Positions 34,045 through 46,465 of a DNA stretch of 64,000 nt are shown in pieces. The notes beneath the pieces were generated by a model, which saw only the letters and a program-made list of their open reading frames with translations, was not told the origin of the DNA and searched no databases. Within the stretch, counting starts at the first letter, position 1. Every line of letters starts with the position of its first letter. Origin of the DNA: Chloranthus sessilifolius (Eukaryota > Streptophyta > Magnoliopsida > Chloranthales > Chloranthaceae); NCBI GenBank assembly GCA_021018995.1, contig CM037590.1:83050097-83114096 (forward strand). Reading direction: 5' to 3'. Position numbers and translations under genes: made by a program.

Positions 34045-34202
34045 CTGTTAGTAGAATGCGTGTTAAGATATTTTTTAGTGTAACAATAATGTTTAGAGTT
34101 TTATCGAATTCATATAAGGAATTTCACGAAATGAAAGTTTATAAAACTACACTCGAACAATGTAAAGAAAAATACCCGAATTTGAGTTAGTAGTAAAGGT
34201 AC
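34045..34202 (-). other. Intron-like interval between gag and protease (158 bp)
   Basis: Minus-strand coding text runs SDEVVQ-G to GTACCTT (34202) and resumes after ACTAACAG (34045) with NLFVSRHECD. It carries GT and AG ends, stops in every frame, and sits at the same codon pair as 27243-27383 of the neighbouring element. Confidence 0.6.
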
Positions 34203-35459
34203 CTTGAACAACTTCATCGCTAACCATAGTGCCATGTTGCGACATTGCAAATACGCAACCCTGGCTCGTAGGCTTCGCTTGATTATTATACTGAGAGCCT
34301 AGTACTGGGGCTCTTTTGGGGCAGTCCTTAACCATGTGTTCGTCCTTTTCGCACCGAAAATATTTTCCGGTACCTTGCATACATGCTCTGGGCCTGCGCC
34401 TCCTGTTACATTTCATGCAAGGTTCATAGGGTACGAACTCCCTTTGTGGTTGATGTGGCTGTTGAATAACATTTCTTCTTGGGAAGGTGGGAGCCACTTG
34501 GGTTTTCTCGGGTGTGAGATGGGGCCTTTTGTTTTCTGAAGGAGCTTGAGAAAGCTGGGTACTCTAGGTGAAAGTTGATAGGGGTCTCTATGGAATAAAT
34601 GAGCCCATTTGAATAGCCTTGCTCTTTTGGACTTCCAATCTGGCATTTCTTTTGTTGAGCATTTCACCTAATTCTCTTTCCTGGATTTGTGCATGATCCA
34701 CAAGCTCTTTATACATTTCAATCTTCATAGCGGCTAACTTCTCGCGAAAGAATGGTCGCAAGCCATTCGAAAATGCAAAGAGCTTATCGCCTTTGTCTGC
34801 GATCAGATTCCCAACAAATCTAGATAATTGGTCAAACTTGGCCTCGTACTTAGCCACAGTCATGCTCACTTATCGTAGGTTCATGAATTCTTTCTTCTTC
34901 TGAGCCCTGGTGGCCGCAGAGAAGTAATTTTTGAAATATGCTTCCCTAAATTGTTGCCAAGTCCATTCTTCTTCATTGTTTTGATCTGTAGCTCTCTTTG
35001 CTGCTTTCCACTAGTTCTCTAGTTCTTGGTCCAGATAAAATGCTACCCACTTCACCTTTTCATGTTCCACTGGTGAAGAGATCTCGAAGAACTTCTTGAT
35101 TTTACATATCCAATCTCCAACAACGATTGGGTGGAGCTGGCCATGGAAATAGGGGGTTGAGCTCTGCTAAATACTTGAAATTTGATAGGTACGTAGGGTA
35201 GGTTCTCTTGTTGAGGAGGAGGCTGACGTTGATTGACAAGCTCTTAGATGGCTTGTCTTTGTTGTTCTCTTTGCACCTCCATCTCGTGCAGTAGTTGAGT
35301 CCTTTCCTATTGATGGGACTGTGTTAGCCGAGTCATCTATTGACTGAACGTGATAGCCATTTCGCGCAATAGGAGCATTGCTCTAGATTCTTGAGGACCT
35401 TCCTATGATGAGGCCTCGTTCACTTGAGAACTATTGGTTTCTTTGCGTTGTGGAGCCAT
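34203..35459 (-). pseudogene. gag: gag of the minus-strand chromovirus
   Basis: The ATG at 35459 gives MAPQRKETNSSQ, a usual chromovirus gag opening. A glutamine-rich stretch follows (QREQQRQAI, QRQPPPQQ, about 35320-35200). The conserved core then appears in pieces: KVKWVAFYLDQELE, EEWTWQQFREAYFKNYF, AKYEAKFDQLSRFV, and AFSNGLRPFFREKLAA (34869-34588). The zinc knuckle near 34370-34320 reads YFRCEKDEHMVKDCPK, with the first cysteine changed to tyrosine. Stops and frameshifts run throughout. Confidence 0.85.
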
Positions 35460-35530
35460 TGGATCCTGATTCCACAAAATGTCGCTTGTTAGTGAATTTG
35501 TATGATTTAGTCCCTAAAGGAAGTAAAGTC

Positions 35531-35545
35531 TGAGCTTTGATATTA
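35531..35545 (-). other. Primer-binding site of the minus-strand chromovirus (mutated)
   Basis: On the minus strand, TAATATCAAAGCTCA follows the LTR end by four bases. It resembles the tRNA-Met type site TGGTATCAGAGC with several changes. Confidence 0.6.
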
Positions 35546-35549
35546 TCTC

Positions 35550-38427
35550 TGTCACGACCCAAAATCCTTACCTAATCTCGAGGGCTTAGAATTTCGTGTT
35601 ATAACACTGCACACTTGTTAAGGCGATAAGCGGACATATACATGACTCATAATTCAACTTAACATATGGATTAAGATATTTAAAATATTATATTTAATGA
35701 TAAATGATTCATAAAATAGCAACAGAAAATATAAATGACCATTAATGAAGTAATTAATCCTAATCACGCATCTAGGATGTAAAACTGAAGTTTCACGTAT
35801 GATAAAACTGCTCCAAACGTAAACTCATAAGGAGTATTAAACAATTAACATGAAATAAAATGTCTCACAAGAAAATAAAAATAAAAAATCTAGAACTAGG
35901 AAATGGTCAAGGCTCATAAAAGTCTGTTGGATCAACGCTCTCATTCAGGTGGTAGTCGACGCCTTCGTCTACAAAAGACGCCTCCGGTACAGCTGCCTCC
36001 ACATCATCATAGGCAGGATGATCGGAGTCTTCACCTGAAACTGTTAGATTTTGGGAGGGGGTGAGTTTACTCAGTCGCGTAAACTCAGTGAGTTACACAA
36101 TTGATCCACAATAACTTACCAAGATAATCGTGTGTGCAATCACTTGAGTTGCGGTGCATTTTGAAATAAACCAAGCACTACATGATGTCAAAAATATCTA
36201 AAACCTTAGAATATATTATATCAGAATTGAAAAGCATAATATAGAATGAAATGTGCATAATGTTTCTATTTCTTATTTTTTTTTCTATTTGTCTCATCAA
36301 CTTAACAAATGTGGCATATTAGAAGTCTTATTATTACTAATCTTAACTCATATTCAGTTGGCCTTCACAACGTGTTTTAACGTGTCATATCATTATTCGG
36401 TTTTGAGCTTAGGTCCCCACCCCGATTTTATTCCTGACATGGGCACTACGTATTGTCGTCCCTATATTATTTATCCAATGGGTGCTACATATCTTCGTCC
36501 CCATACCATTATTTTAATAGGCGCAACGTATCATCGTTCCTATTTTATTATTTCAATGAGCGCTACGCATCGTTGTCCTCACTTCATTATTTCAATGGGC
36601 ACTACATATCATCCTCCCTATTTCATTACATATCGTATATTAATATATTTCTTTCTCATATTTACTTAAAACTTAATTAGAATGGGTCACGATGCGATAG
36701 ACTTCACAAATCACGCTTTCCAAGAGACGCATTTCATAGTAATCTGAATGTACTGTGTGTCACATATCATACTACCATAGAGGAGTTACATCCATAAATG
36801 GACACCTACATTTCAAGTTTTACGTGATCGTGAAAGAAATCTTATTATGACGAAGGCTTATATCATGTGTCGTGTCTTATTCTTAACTTATCATTCTCAT
36901 GTCCTATCATAATTTTTTATATGATGCATGTCATATGATAATGATGAATATATATAAGAAGACAACTATAATATATACCCTAAGTATTTCATATTCTTGA
37001 AGAAAATTAATATGGAGCATAATACATGAAGCATTGAAGTAAAACAGAGAATAAGAAATATTTAACTATATTTATTTTATGATTGAGTCAAAAATATACT
37101 TCATTGGTGTTAATTGTGCCTATGGAACTTGGTGATTGATTGGTATAGCGATTAGACGTGTTTTGAACCCTAAAGGGGCACACGTATCTATTTAAGGGCT
37201 GTAGGAGCCTTAAAAGCGGTAACGTATGATAAGTGTTGAAAAACATTAATATTTGACCCCTTAAACTAATAAGTTTCTCTCCGATGAAGGCTATTTAATA
37301 TATTTTATGTAGTTTTAGTGATTTATAGGTCTTGAGATAAGTTGAATATAAAATAGCTTAAGAGTTCAGAGAATAATGTCAAATCTGTGCAACTTTGGAT
37401 CATCTAAAACTTATCTCGCCTTGTAGCTCAATTTTGACTTTTACAACATTGAATTCGTAAAATTACTATTTCACCCAAAGTGGTAAAGCTCGTTGTCTTC
37501 TTTCTAATGCCATAAGAATTACGTCAATCCGAGTTCTGAGTAAAAAATTATGGCCACAATACCGAAGTTATATCTGTTAAAGAGTTTGGTCGAATTTTAC
37601 AAAAATCTGAAAAAAAATGATCCTATTGATTTCGGGCTAAATTTTTATGTTTTTAAGGTCCGAAATTAGTTAAAATTGGAGAGAAAATTAGGATTTTCTT
37701 TTAAAAAATAATTGAATAATTTAAGATGGATTTAGATGCACCCATCTGTTGAAGCGTGATTTGAATCCCGCGATGATTTGAGTTGATGGAGATCGGATTC
37801 GAGGGACGATATGCCCGAGTCTTTTTGGGAGAACTCTTTTTTTTATGGTATATCGATCAAGGTGATGAGAAACGTCGATGGTAGAAGATTAGGCTTCAGA
37901 ATAGGATGCATGGGTCCTCGATAAGATTGAAACCCATAATGTAGTTCCGTCATGAAGACCAATGGAGATCCGGCGAGGAGTTGTGATTAATGGCACTGTT
38001 GGAGCTTTTGCAGAGAAGAGAGAACAGAGAGAGACAACTGAGAGAAAAAGTGATATAATTCTAAGTCTCTTTCTAGATTCCCTATTTATAATGGAACGGT
38101 AATTAGAGAAGAATCCTAACTAGGAAATTAGAGAAGGAGTCTAACTAGGAAAGTTTGACTAGTGTAAATTAGCAAGAGTCCTTTTAGGATTCAAATGGTT
38201 TCTAAATCAAATCTCATAATTAATGAAATTAAAATACATGCTTTAGTTGTTTTATGATAGTAGGACTCTTAGGATTCAACTGCTATTTTTGTGTAAATTA
38301 AATCATAAAAGAAATTTCTAAATTTAAAAAGTGTGGGTCATATTATGATGTGCGCATAAGTATCAAACTTGGTGCTTCTCAAATCTATCACCATTAAATA
38401 TAGTCAACTAAAACCCGTGTCATAACA
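35550..38427 (-). repeat. 5' LTR of the minus-strand chromovirus, complete (2878 bp)
   Basis: Plus-strand ends are TGTCACGACC (35550) and GTCATAACA (38427), i.e. TGTTATGAC...GTCGTGACA on the minus strand. TATAAATAGG at 38090-38081 is the promoter, placing U3 at about 340 bp. Five 39-bp repeats lie at 36436-36640, downstream of that promoter. Confidence 0.92.
36436..36640. repeat. 39-bp tandem repeat x5 in the complete LTR
   Basis: Five degenerate copies of the TGGGCRCTACGTATC unit, matching 28628-28830. Apparent open frames through it are repeat artefacts. Confidence 0.88.
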
Positions 38428-38615
38428 ATTTTTTAGGCTTGAGGGATAGTAAGTTATAAAAATAGAGCACAAATGGGGGAATTGATTGTTAAGTGTGTCA
38501 TTGAATTTCCAATCGCTTGATTTAAATTTGTTTACATCAAATGAACGCCATGAGTCCAAAAATTCTAACTTAGATCAAATAATTTTTTATCTCTATGTAA
38601 TAAGGATGATAATGA

Positions 38616-38829
38616 AACCTCAAGGGGTTGGGCGAGTTGGCCACGTACCTACTTCCAAACGCAAGAGATTTGAGTTTGAATCTTCTCCCTCCTCTTGAGG
38701 CCACCCTAAGGATTTACATTCTATATGACCTGACATGTGCTGAATTTGGGGTGCGCATGTGCCCCTGGGATTAGGCGGGTGCTCTAAGAGGCCCGGATAC
38801 CCAAATTATCAAAAAAAAAAAAAAAAAAA
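38616..38829 (+). mobile_element. tRNA-derived SINE with 11-bp target-site duplication
   Basis: The box A-like word TGGGCGAGTTGG and the box B-like word GAGTTTGAATCT lie in the first 75 bp. The body ends GGCCCGGATACCC and then an A tail of about 19. The 11-bp direct repeat GATGATAATGA flanks it at 38605-38615 and 38830-38840. These are the hallmarks of a polymerase III SINE inserted by target-primed reverse transcription. Confidence 0.88.
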
Positions 38830-38840
38830 GATGATAATGA

Positions 38841-39195
38841 CATAGTGATGATCGAAATTGTCACTTTCTCTAACTTGTTCTCTAACTTGTCATAACATGG
38901 GTTCTCTACGAAACAATAAGGTGCTTTGAATCAAGCTTTCCAAAGGCTGTTGAACATCAAATTGAACAGGAGGTCTTGCTCTTTATAAAATAAAACACAA
39001 AAAAGAAACTGACCGAAAGAGCTAGAACAAAGATCTTCACCTGAATTACACAGCAAACCTCACTTTTTCTTCAAGAATTTAGGGAAGTTTTCACGATCAA
39101 TCACACATTGAGCTCTAACCTTCTCACTCTAAGCTAAGTTCTCCCAAATCCCAAGAGACTTTAAAAGGTTTCATATCTCGATGGGTTCTATTCAT
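38841..39195. other. No recognised feature
   Basis: AT-rich intergenic sequence without coding or repeat signals I can support. Confidence 0.5.
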
Positions 39196-39300
39196 ACTAC
39201 AAAAACTAAGACTATTATATTAGCGGTAGCGAAAAATTGTCACTATTAATAAAAAAAAAGCTGCCGTTAATACCCTTGTCGCTAATAGTCTTTTTTTATT
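39196..39300. mobile_element. CACTA-type miniature, degraded copy
   Basis: CTACAAAAACTAAGACTATTA ... CGCTAATAGTCTTTTTT matches the ends of the intact miniature at 49019-49171. The right terminus (TGTAGTG) is lost to a T-rich run. Confidence 0.65.
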
Positions 39301-39476
39301 TTTATTTTTTATCAATAAGCTTGAGATTGTAAGGCCTTCACCCATTTATTAAAAGAAAAGGAGTTACAAGATTACAACAAAGAGTCCACAAAGCCTAAGA
39401 ATATGCTCCTTTTTCTCAATTAAAATGATTTTTTTATTTTGCTTTTTAAGAAGGGTTGGCTAATATGACTGATATG

Positions 39477-40251
<775 letters not shown>

Positions 40252-40567
40252 CTGATACGTACTATTTTTATTTTTTCGTTTAAATTATTAATGATGTGTC
40301 TTATTTCAAATAGTTACTTAATGCAACCTTTAACGTTGAATTATACGACGAGTTGCTTAATTAGACAACCTTTTCTTTTGACGCTCAGATATTTACAATA
40401 GCGCGAACAATTAAAGATCTTTGACTATTGATTATAATAGAGGTGTCTTAACACATCTTCATTATTTGTTTAAGAGCCCAATTTTCATGTTCTTATTTAA
40501 TTACTTTGAATTGTTTGTTTTCCAATCATAATTTATGATTTTTTATAGGTTTTGATTTGAGGGCGCT

Positions 40568-40785
40568 CAGTGGCGTAGTCACATAGATGGGTGTGGGGAC
40601 TCAAGGCCCCATTTAAGTCTAAAGTTTCTATAGAGTATGATTCTTATAAAATCTTTGTTTGTACATAATTTATGATTTTTTATAGGTTTTGATATAGAAG
40701 CCCCCAAATCGATGATAAAATAACTACTAATATTATATTTATCATTTATAGCTCCAACTAACAAAAAATTTTGGCTACACCCCTG
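40568..40785. mobile_element. hAT-type miniature (218 bp)
   Basis: The ends CAGTGGCGTAGTCA and TGGCTACACCCCTG are inverted copies (11 of 14). They are flanked by an 8-bp direct repeat with one mismatch, AGGGCGCT and AGTGCGCT. An internal 30-bp stretch (about 40664-40693) also occurs just outside at about 40527-40556. Confidence 0.72.
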
Positions 40786-41005
40786 AGTGCGCTCTTACAA
40801 TATTTTTATATTCAGATGAGTGTAAACAGATACACAAATACTTCACAATAACACAAAGTATAAAGTAGATTGCAGGTAACTCATTGATGATTATTTACAT
40901 AAATAGTGAGAGCAAATATTGATTTAAAAACAACGTTATTTCTTATACCTCTAATCGAGAATTTTGATTAACTTTTATTTTTTTGAACTTTTAGTTTCCC
41001 TTAAA

Positions 41006-41226
41006 GGACAAATAATGGCAAAATGGTAAGCTTTGGGCTTAGGAACCAAGAGACCGGCCCCCTCCCCCCGCCCCTGCCTATAACCCTGTGAGCACATAGG
41101 CTAGGAGGGCACGTGCAACCCGAAGGAGTGGGGCCCTTGCAGTCTATGCTAATCGGGCGTACGCACTACAGGATTTGAGGCCTGGATACTTCCGATAAAA
41201 AAAAATAATAATAAATAAATAAATAA
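41006..41226 (+). mobile_element. Second SINE-like sequence, box B lost
   Basis: ATGGTAAGCTTTGGGCTTAGG resembles a tRNA-related SINE head. The 3' part ends GAGGCCTGGATACTTCC before an A-rich tail, like the SINE at 38616. Where box B should be there is a C-rich stretch. No target-site duplication was found. Confidence 0.5.
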
Positions 41227-41356
41227 TTCTTCTGTGTTAGCTCCCTTCAAAAGACAATTAATTATTGGCTTGGCCCACCACCTATATAAGGGTGGCATGC
41301 ATGTACGAAGAGTTATCACGTTGGGCCCATCCTAATGAAAATCACCATTTTAGGTC

Positions 41357-41781
41357 CAAGCATCACCCAAAGAGAATCTTGACTTCCATGATTTCCATTT
41401 TCATGACACATAAGTCAAGATTCTCTTTTAACAAATGGATATAAATCGGGTTGATTACGATATTTAGCGATTATCTTTTAACAAATGGATATAAGTCGGG
41501 TTGATTACAATATTCAGCTCAACCAGTTGGACCTGGCTATTGCCCAAACCATTTCCATTATTTTCATGCGAAGACGAGAAGTCAAGATTCTCTTTTATCC
41601 AATGGCTATAAATCAGGTTGAATTTGATACCCAGTTCAACTAATTGGATTTGGTCACTTCTTAAGCAATTTCTATTTTTATGCGAAGACACGAAGTCAAG
41701 ATTCCCTTTTAACCAATGACTATAAATCAGATTGAATACCATATCCAGCTCATCCAGTTGGACCTGACCAATGCTCAACAT
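41357..41781. repeat. Tandem minisatellite with hairpin head (about 113-bp period)
   Basis: Units with AAGTCAAGATTCTCTTTTA, then ATGGCTATAAATC, then GGTTGA, then CCAGTTGGACCTG repeat about three times. The left flank is an inverted AGAGAATCTTGACTT copy. A related inverted pair lies at about 42120-42185. The apparent minus-strand protein here is a repeat artefact. Confidence 0.7.
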
Positions 41782-42525
41782 CTCAAAACCAATACAAATT
41801 AGAGTCAGGTGTTAGGTGGCTTGGAGAGGGATCCCTGCCCAACTTTCGAGTGCATGCAACACACATCACGTCTTCCTCTCGGGGCATGTGCCCTAATGCA
41901 GGAGAAGGGTTGTTATTTGTCAATGAGTTAAGTCGGAGTCTCGCCAAAATTTTGGTTACCCAATAGGTCAAGGGCATATAGCTTACCCGACGGGTGAATG
42001 ATATTTTCCCAACCCAATGCACAATACAAAAGCCAAAGCCTAACACAACTCGAGGGAAATGGTTATGTCCAACCAGGTTGAACTGGATATGAGTTCAACT
42101 ACATTTGCAGCCTTTGAAAATAGGAGAATCTTGATTGCACGCATCCCATAAAAATTAAAATCGTGAAAGTCAAGATTCTCCTATTTTTAAGGACTACAAA
42201 TTCGGTTGAACTCGAAATCCAATTCAAATTGATTGGAGCTGAGCACTGCCCCTCAGCCCGATTTAAAAGGCCCCCTATAACCCCTTATTTCCTTGATTTT
42301 ATATTTAAAGCATAGGTCAGGTTTTTTCCGAGCTCGACTTGGATTTTGCCCGACTCGATCCCACCTTACCCAACCTTTGAGTTGTAGCAATGAGTCATAT
42401 CTATGTGTCAGACCAAGTGAATAATAAGGTCGGGCGGGTTGAGTAATGGGTCGACCCGACCCATTTACAGTCATCTGCATGGGGCAATCACCTGTTTTGG
42501 GAGAAAGTATCACACAATTTTTTAT

Positions 42526-42811
42526 GACCGAAAATTATTTATTGATTTGAATCAAATGATAGAGATTATTTTTTGTTCCACTCTTCCTCATTGGCACGTC
42601 TATCAAACGGTCAAATGTTAATTCCATATGGCACATATCTCCAAAAGTGATTTAGATCATGGGCAAAAGAATTGACCTTGACATTTAGGGACGTGTGACA
42701 TGTGGAATCAATATTTGACCGTTTGATAGGTATGTCATAATCTTAAGATTTATAGTGAGGAAGATTGTAATAAAAAGTAATCTCTATCATCTAATTCATA
42801 TCAATCAATGC
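42526..42811. mobile_element. Foldback element (about 285 bp)
   Basis: Arms of about 110 bp are inverted copies: GATAGAGATTA ... TCTTCCTCA ... CTATCAAACGGTCAAAT at the left, with the complements in reverse order at 42698-42811. The loop is about 60 bp. Flanking duplications could not be fixed, so the superfamily is open. Confidence 0.7.
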
Positions 42812-44046
42812 TTTTCGCGTCTGGTACTTGGTATATGTGGTCGTGGTACTCGCTCCGAAAACGGGTGAGAATAGCCGTACCCAAAAACAAAATAGCTCAT
42901 AAGTTAGAGATGCTGTTGGTTGGGGGGCCTACGCTTGAACATGAATCAACAAAAGATTCTTCACCACAAAAAGAAACAAGGGCCCGGCATAGAGAATCGT
43001 GCCCCCGACGTGGCGCATTAGTTCCCACTTTCCATCCGCCTCCTCAGCATCTAAAGAGACGGGTCATGGGTACGCCGGGTTGTGGGAGTGCTCCTTTGTC
43101 TCACCTTCCATTACTTTATTGGATCCTTTCAGGTGCTTCTAAAGTGTCATTTAGATTGACCACACCATCCAATCTTCTATCCACTTTTTGCATGATCGGG
43201 ACCACTGATTCCTACCGTTAGTCCATTGAATTTTATTTTTAATAGCCTTGCGGATATACGGGCCAGATTTAGAAGTGTGCTTGTTAAATCTCTAAGGACA
43301 GTGCAGCTGAAAACCATTAACTACTTGAAATCAGGCCATTAGATATTTTGTTCCAATATTTTAACTAATGGATCTTGCGATTGTAGGCATATCATCAGAT
43401 GAATAATTTTTTTTATTTCATATAGCATAATCCCAAAAGGGTGACCCAAAAATCACATTTCAAGGCTATGTCTGCCAATCAAGTGAAATAAAAAGCGGAC
43501 TATCTGGTTGTGCACCATAATCAAGATTAATCTCGATCCCTTGAATCAAAGCAGTCAATAATTTTCAAGTACGGCACTCTTAAAGATTTGGTGGGTACAA
43601 ATAGAGGTTTTCATAGGCAAATTACAGTAAAATTTGACCAATTCTAATTGCTAATATATTTTTATATAGGGGCCAAGGACTTTACGCTCAGGAGAACAGA
43701 ATTTCACTACGCCCACCACGAGGTTGCCGCCATCGCAAGGATCTAACAACTTAGGTAAGGTTGATCAAATCCTATTAAAAAAAAATAGTTTTAAGACCTT
43801 TCCACCATTAAATATGTGGTCAAAGTTGGAGAAAATCAATACACCAAAATTTTGAGGCGTTACTTATATTTGACCCATCAAATAGACGATAAAAAAGTTT
43901 AAAAAATAATAATAATTTTTTAAATCAAATATCTCATGGCTGATCAAACAAAACTGGGATTTATTTTGGGTTGATCATTCCACATGACATATGAACTGGC
44001 CACTGAGCGCACGAGTCATCCTGGGCCCCCGGCATATGCTCCCTAA
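42812..44046. other. No recognised feature
   Basis: Unique-looking intergenic sequence. A 137-codon frame at 42808-43221 shows no domain and no repeated residues pattern, and is likely chance. Confidence 0.45.
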
Positions 44047-44380
44047 CATTGTATAAAAAATTGGCCGATACCGATACATATCGGTTTCTCGGCAAACCAA
44101 TACATATCGGTTTACGTATCGACACCGATATGTATCGATATCTCAACTTGGTATTAGTATTGGCCGATATGGCCCGTATTGGTAATAACGTATCCGATAT
44201 AGGCTGAAACGTATCCAAAATAGGCCGATACCTATATTTTTTTTTTCTTTTTTTTTTTTAAATAGGCCGATATGTATTGGTATCGGCCTATACATTATAT
44301 TAGTATCAGCCTATACATATCGCCCTAGTCGTAGCGATCCTCCAAGGACCAATAGAGTCCGAAACCGGTTTTGTTACCTT
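44047..44380 (-). mobile_element. Mutator-like palindromic miniature, copy 1
   Basis: The ends are CATTGTATAAAA and GTTACCTT, with the interior full of TATCGGCCGATA-like words. It is flanked by GCTCCCTAA (44038-44046) and GCTCCCCAA (44381-44389), a 9-bp duplication with one mismatch. It is the reverse orientation of the copy at 47468. Confidence 0.72.
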
Positions 44381-44389
44381 GCTCCCCAA

Positions 44390-46465
44390 AGCCTTTTAGA
44401 TATTGTTGTATTGGGAGTTGATAGAGATGGCGATTGGGTGGCCATGAGTGGGAGACGTGAGAAAAGTACATGGTGATCACGAGGTTAATGAATGGCACAT
44501 CAGCGCCACCAAGATTGTGTACATTGTAAACCTTCCAATTTAGAAAAACATTAAAATATTGTTCAAGGATCAGATGTAAAGCATATATAGAACTTGATTT
44601 CAGAATTAGAATGTGCACACTATAATGGTGTGTATATTTTCGGGTAGCTTTATTAACACCCAAGAATCTTGGTTTGCCCATAGGCCAATAATCATTTATG
44701 GCTTTGAATTAGATGATGGAGATCCTTTTCCACACCAAATTAACTTCCATACAAGGGATTTTGAGATTATGACCATACCCTCAAATGGTCAATTTTTTTA
44801 TTACACCTGATATAAATCCCAAGAAGGTGGCCCCAAAATCATGTTTGAGTCTTATGTGTCATGTGATTTTAAGGCCAATATTTTGGGATCTATGCTACTT
44901 GGAATAAAAAATTGGCAGCCTGATGGTAGGGTAATGGTCACAAGATCCCTTGTATGGAATATTGGGACAAAAAATGATCTTCATCGTTTGATTCAAAGCG
45001 ATCAATGATTTTAGACTAGGTGCCCACCAAGATTCTATGGGCGTTAATAAACCTACCCATATTCTAATTCTTCATTTAGGATCACATTAAACTATTGTTG
45101 AGGACTCAACCATAATACACATGGAATTTTATTTTATATGTGATGAGATATGTCAGAAAATAGTAATGGCCACAATAGTCACCGAACTCTCTTAACCTTT
45201 TTGAAAAATTTGTGAATAATTTGCTTTTTTAAGCTTTTACGAATTATTCGCAAAGTTTAAATAAATTCATGTGTTTCTTAAAAATTTGAATTTTCTTGAA
45301 TAATTCAAAAAAAATTCATGAATTTTCTCAATATATCATGATATTTAATATTCTTTATATTATTTATAATTTTTAATCTTATTTTCTATTTTTCTCTTTG
45401 ATTTTTCCTCAAACTTATCGATTTTTTCAAATTTTGTCAAATTATTACCAAGCCCCAGTGGAAACAAGTTGTCCGACCTCTTAGAGCACTCCAATACACC
45501 CCGAGGTATGTGCAACACTCACATCCCACATACCAATTAGTAGGAATAAATTCCTACAAATGATCAACAAGAACTCTGAACTACTGCTTCTTGATGCACG
45601 AGCCGTTGCAACCAAACCCTTGTTGGTTAGTGACAAGGTAATATAGGCTTACTTTTGAACTTGTATTTAGAAATTTGTCAGCGTCATCGTGTAGCGCGGA
45701 AAGCAAAAAAACAATTATTGAAAGACGTATTAGCACATGGCATCCGTCATTTTTTTGACGAAAGACAACTTAAGGTTACCACCTTTGGTATATTATAATT
45801 TATAACATGTAGAGAAGAAGAAAAGAAGGGCGCAAGAGAACTGAAGGGGAAGACCCATTCGTCTCATCGGTCCTATTCGGTGTCTTTAGATTGGGATGAG
45901 TTGAATTGGATTTAATCTATTAAAACTCGTTTCATTCGGTCAAATAAATATTTGTTGGTGTTTTCATCAATCAAGGGTATTTTTGTCATTTTATCAAGTA
46001 GGAAAAGGCAATGCCGGTTTGAGTAGTATCATGATTCTGATAAATTTTGAAATCCGATCCCCAGTTTGACAATTTTCAAAAATGTCATCTTGGAATATAA
46101 TAAATTATTCAAAGAAGATGCATGAGGGTTTCATGTTTGTCGTGTAAGGTGGGTGCACTTAGAGTTTAAGTGGCTGCAAATAGTGCTCTTCTAAATAAAT
46201 AAAATAATGGGAGACAGAGACATGGTGCAGATCCACGTCCCAGTTTAGAATCTCTAACATATATTTATAATCATGAAGAGCAACAAACTGCCATGTCCTC
46301 CTTTTAATAATAAATATATACGTTAAGATAACAAACAAGTGGTGAATCTTTCTTTTGAGATTCGTGCAACATCATCTTCCAAGTGATCTCACTGATTGCA
46401 AGGCACAGAGTCTGAGCTGGCTTCATCCAGTTTTAAAACGATTTAATAGGTTTTTTAGATGTGGA
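44390..46465. other. No recognised feature
   Basis: AT-rich intergenic DNA. I see no coding region, LTR or terminal repeats in it. Confidence 0.45.

Larger units (their letters stand above)
28522..38427 (-). mobile_element. Chromovirus (Tekay/Del-like) LTR retrotransposon, minus strand
   Basis: Its LTRs are 35550-38427 (complete, 5' in its own sense) and 28522-30690 (3', truncated). Inside, read on the minus strand, come a primer site, gag, protease, RT, RNase H, integrase, chromodomain and a polypurine tract, the normal chromovirus order. The sampled LTR sequence differs by roughly 15-17 percent, so it is old. The truncated LTR lacks the counterpart of 35550-36330 and meets the + strand element's RT at 28521/28522. 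Confidence 0.92.

Noticed and set aside
38616..38690. Possible tRNA gene (box A and box B words)
   Set aside because: No cloverleaf can be drawn; the body, A tail and target-site duplication show a SINE.
41464..41781. 105-codon minus-strand frame with repeated QVQL and YSHW text
   Set aside because: The residue repeat simply mirrors the 113-bp DNA minisatellite; no domain, start context or support as a gene.
42808..43221. 137-codon + strand frame
   Set aside because: No recognisable domain, no promoter or splice evidence; starts at the edge of a foldback and is likely chance.
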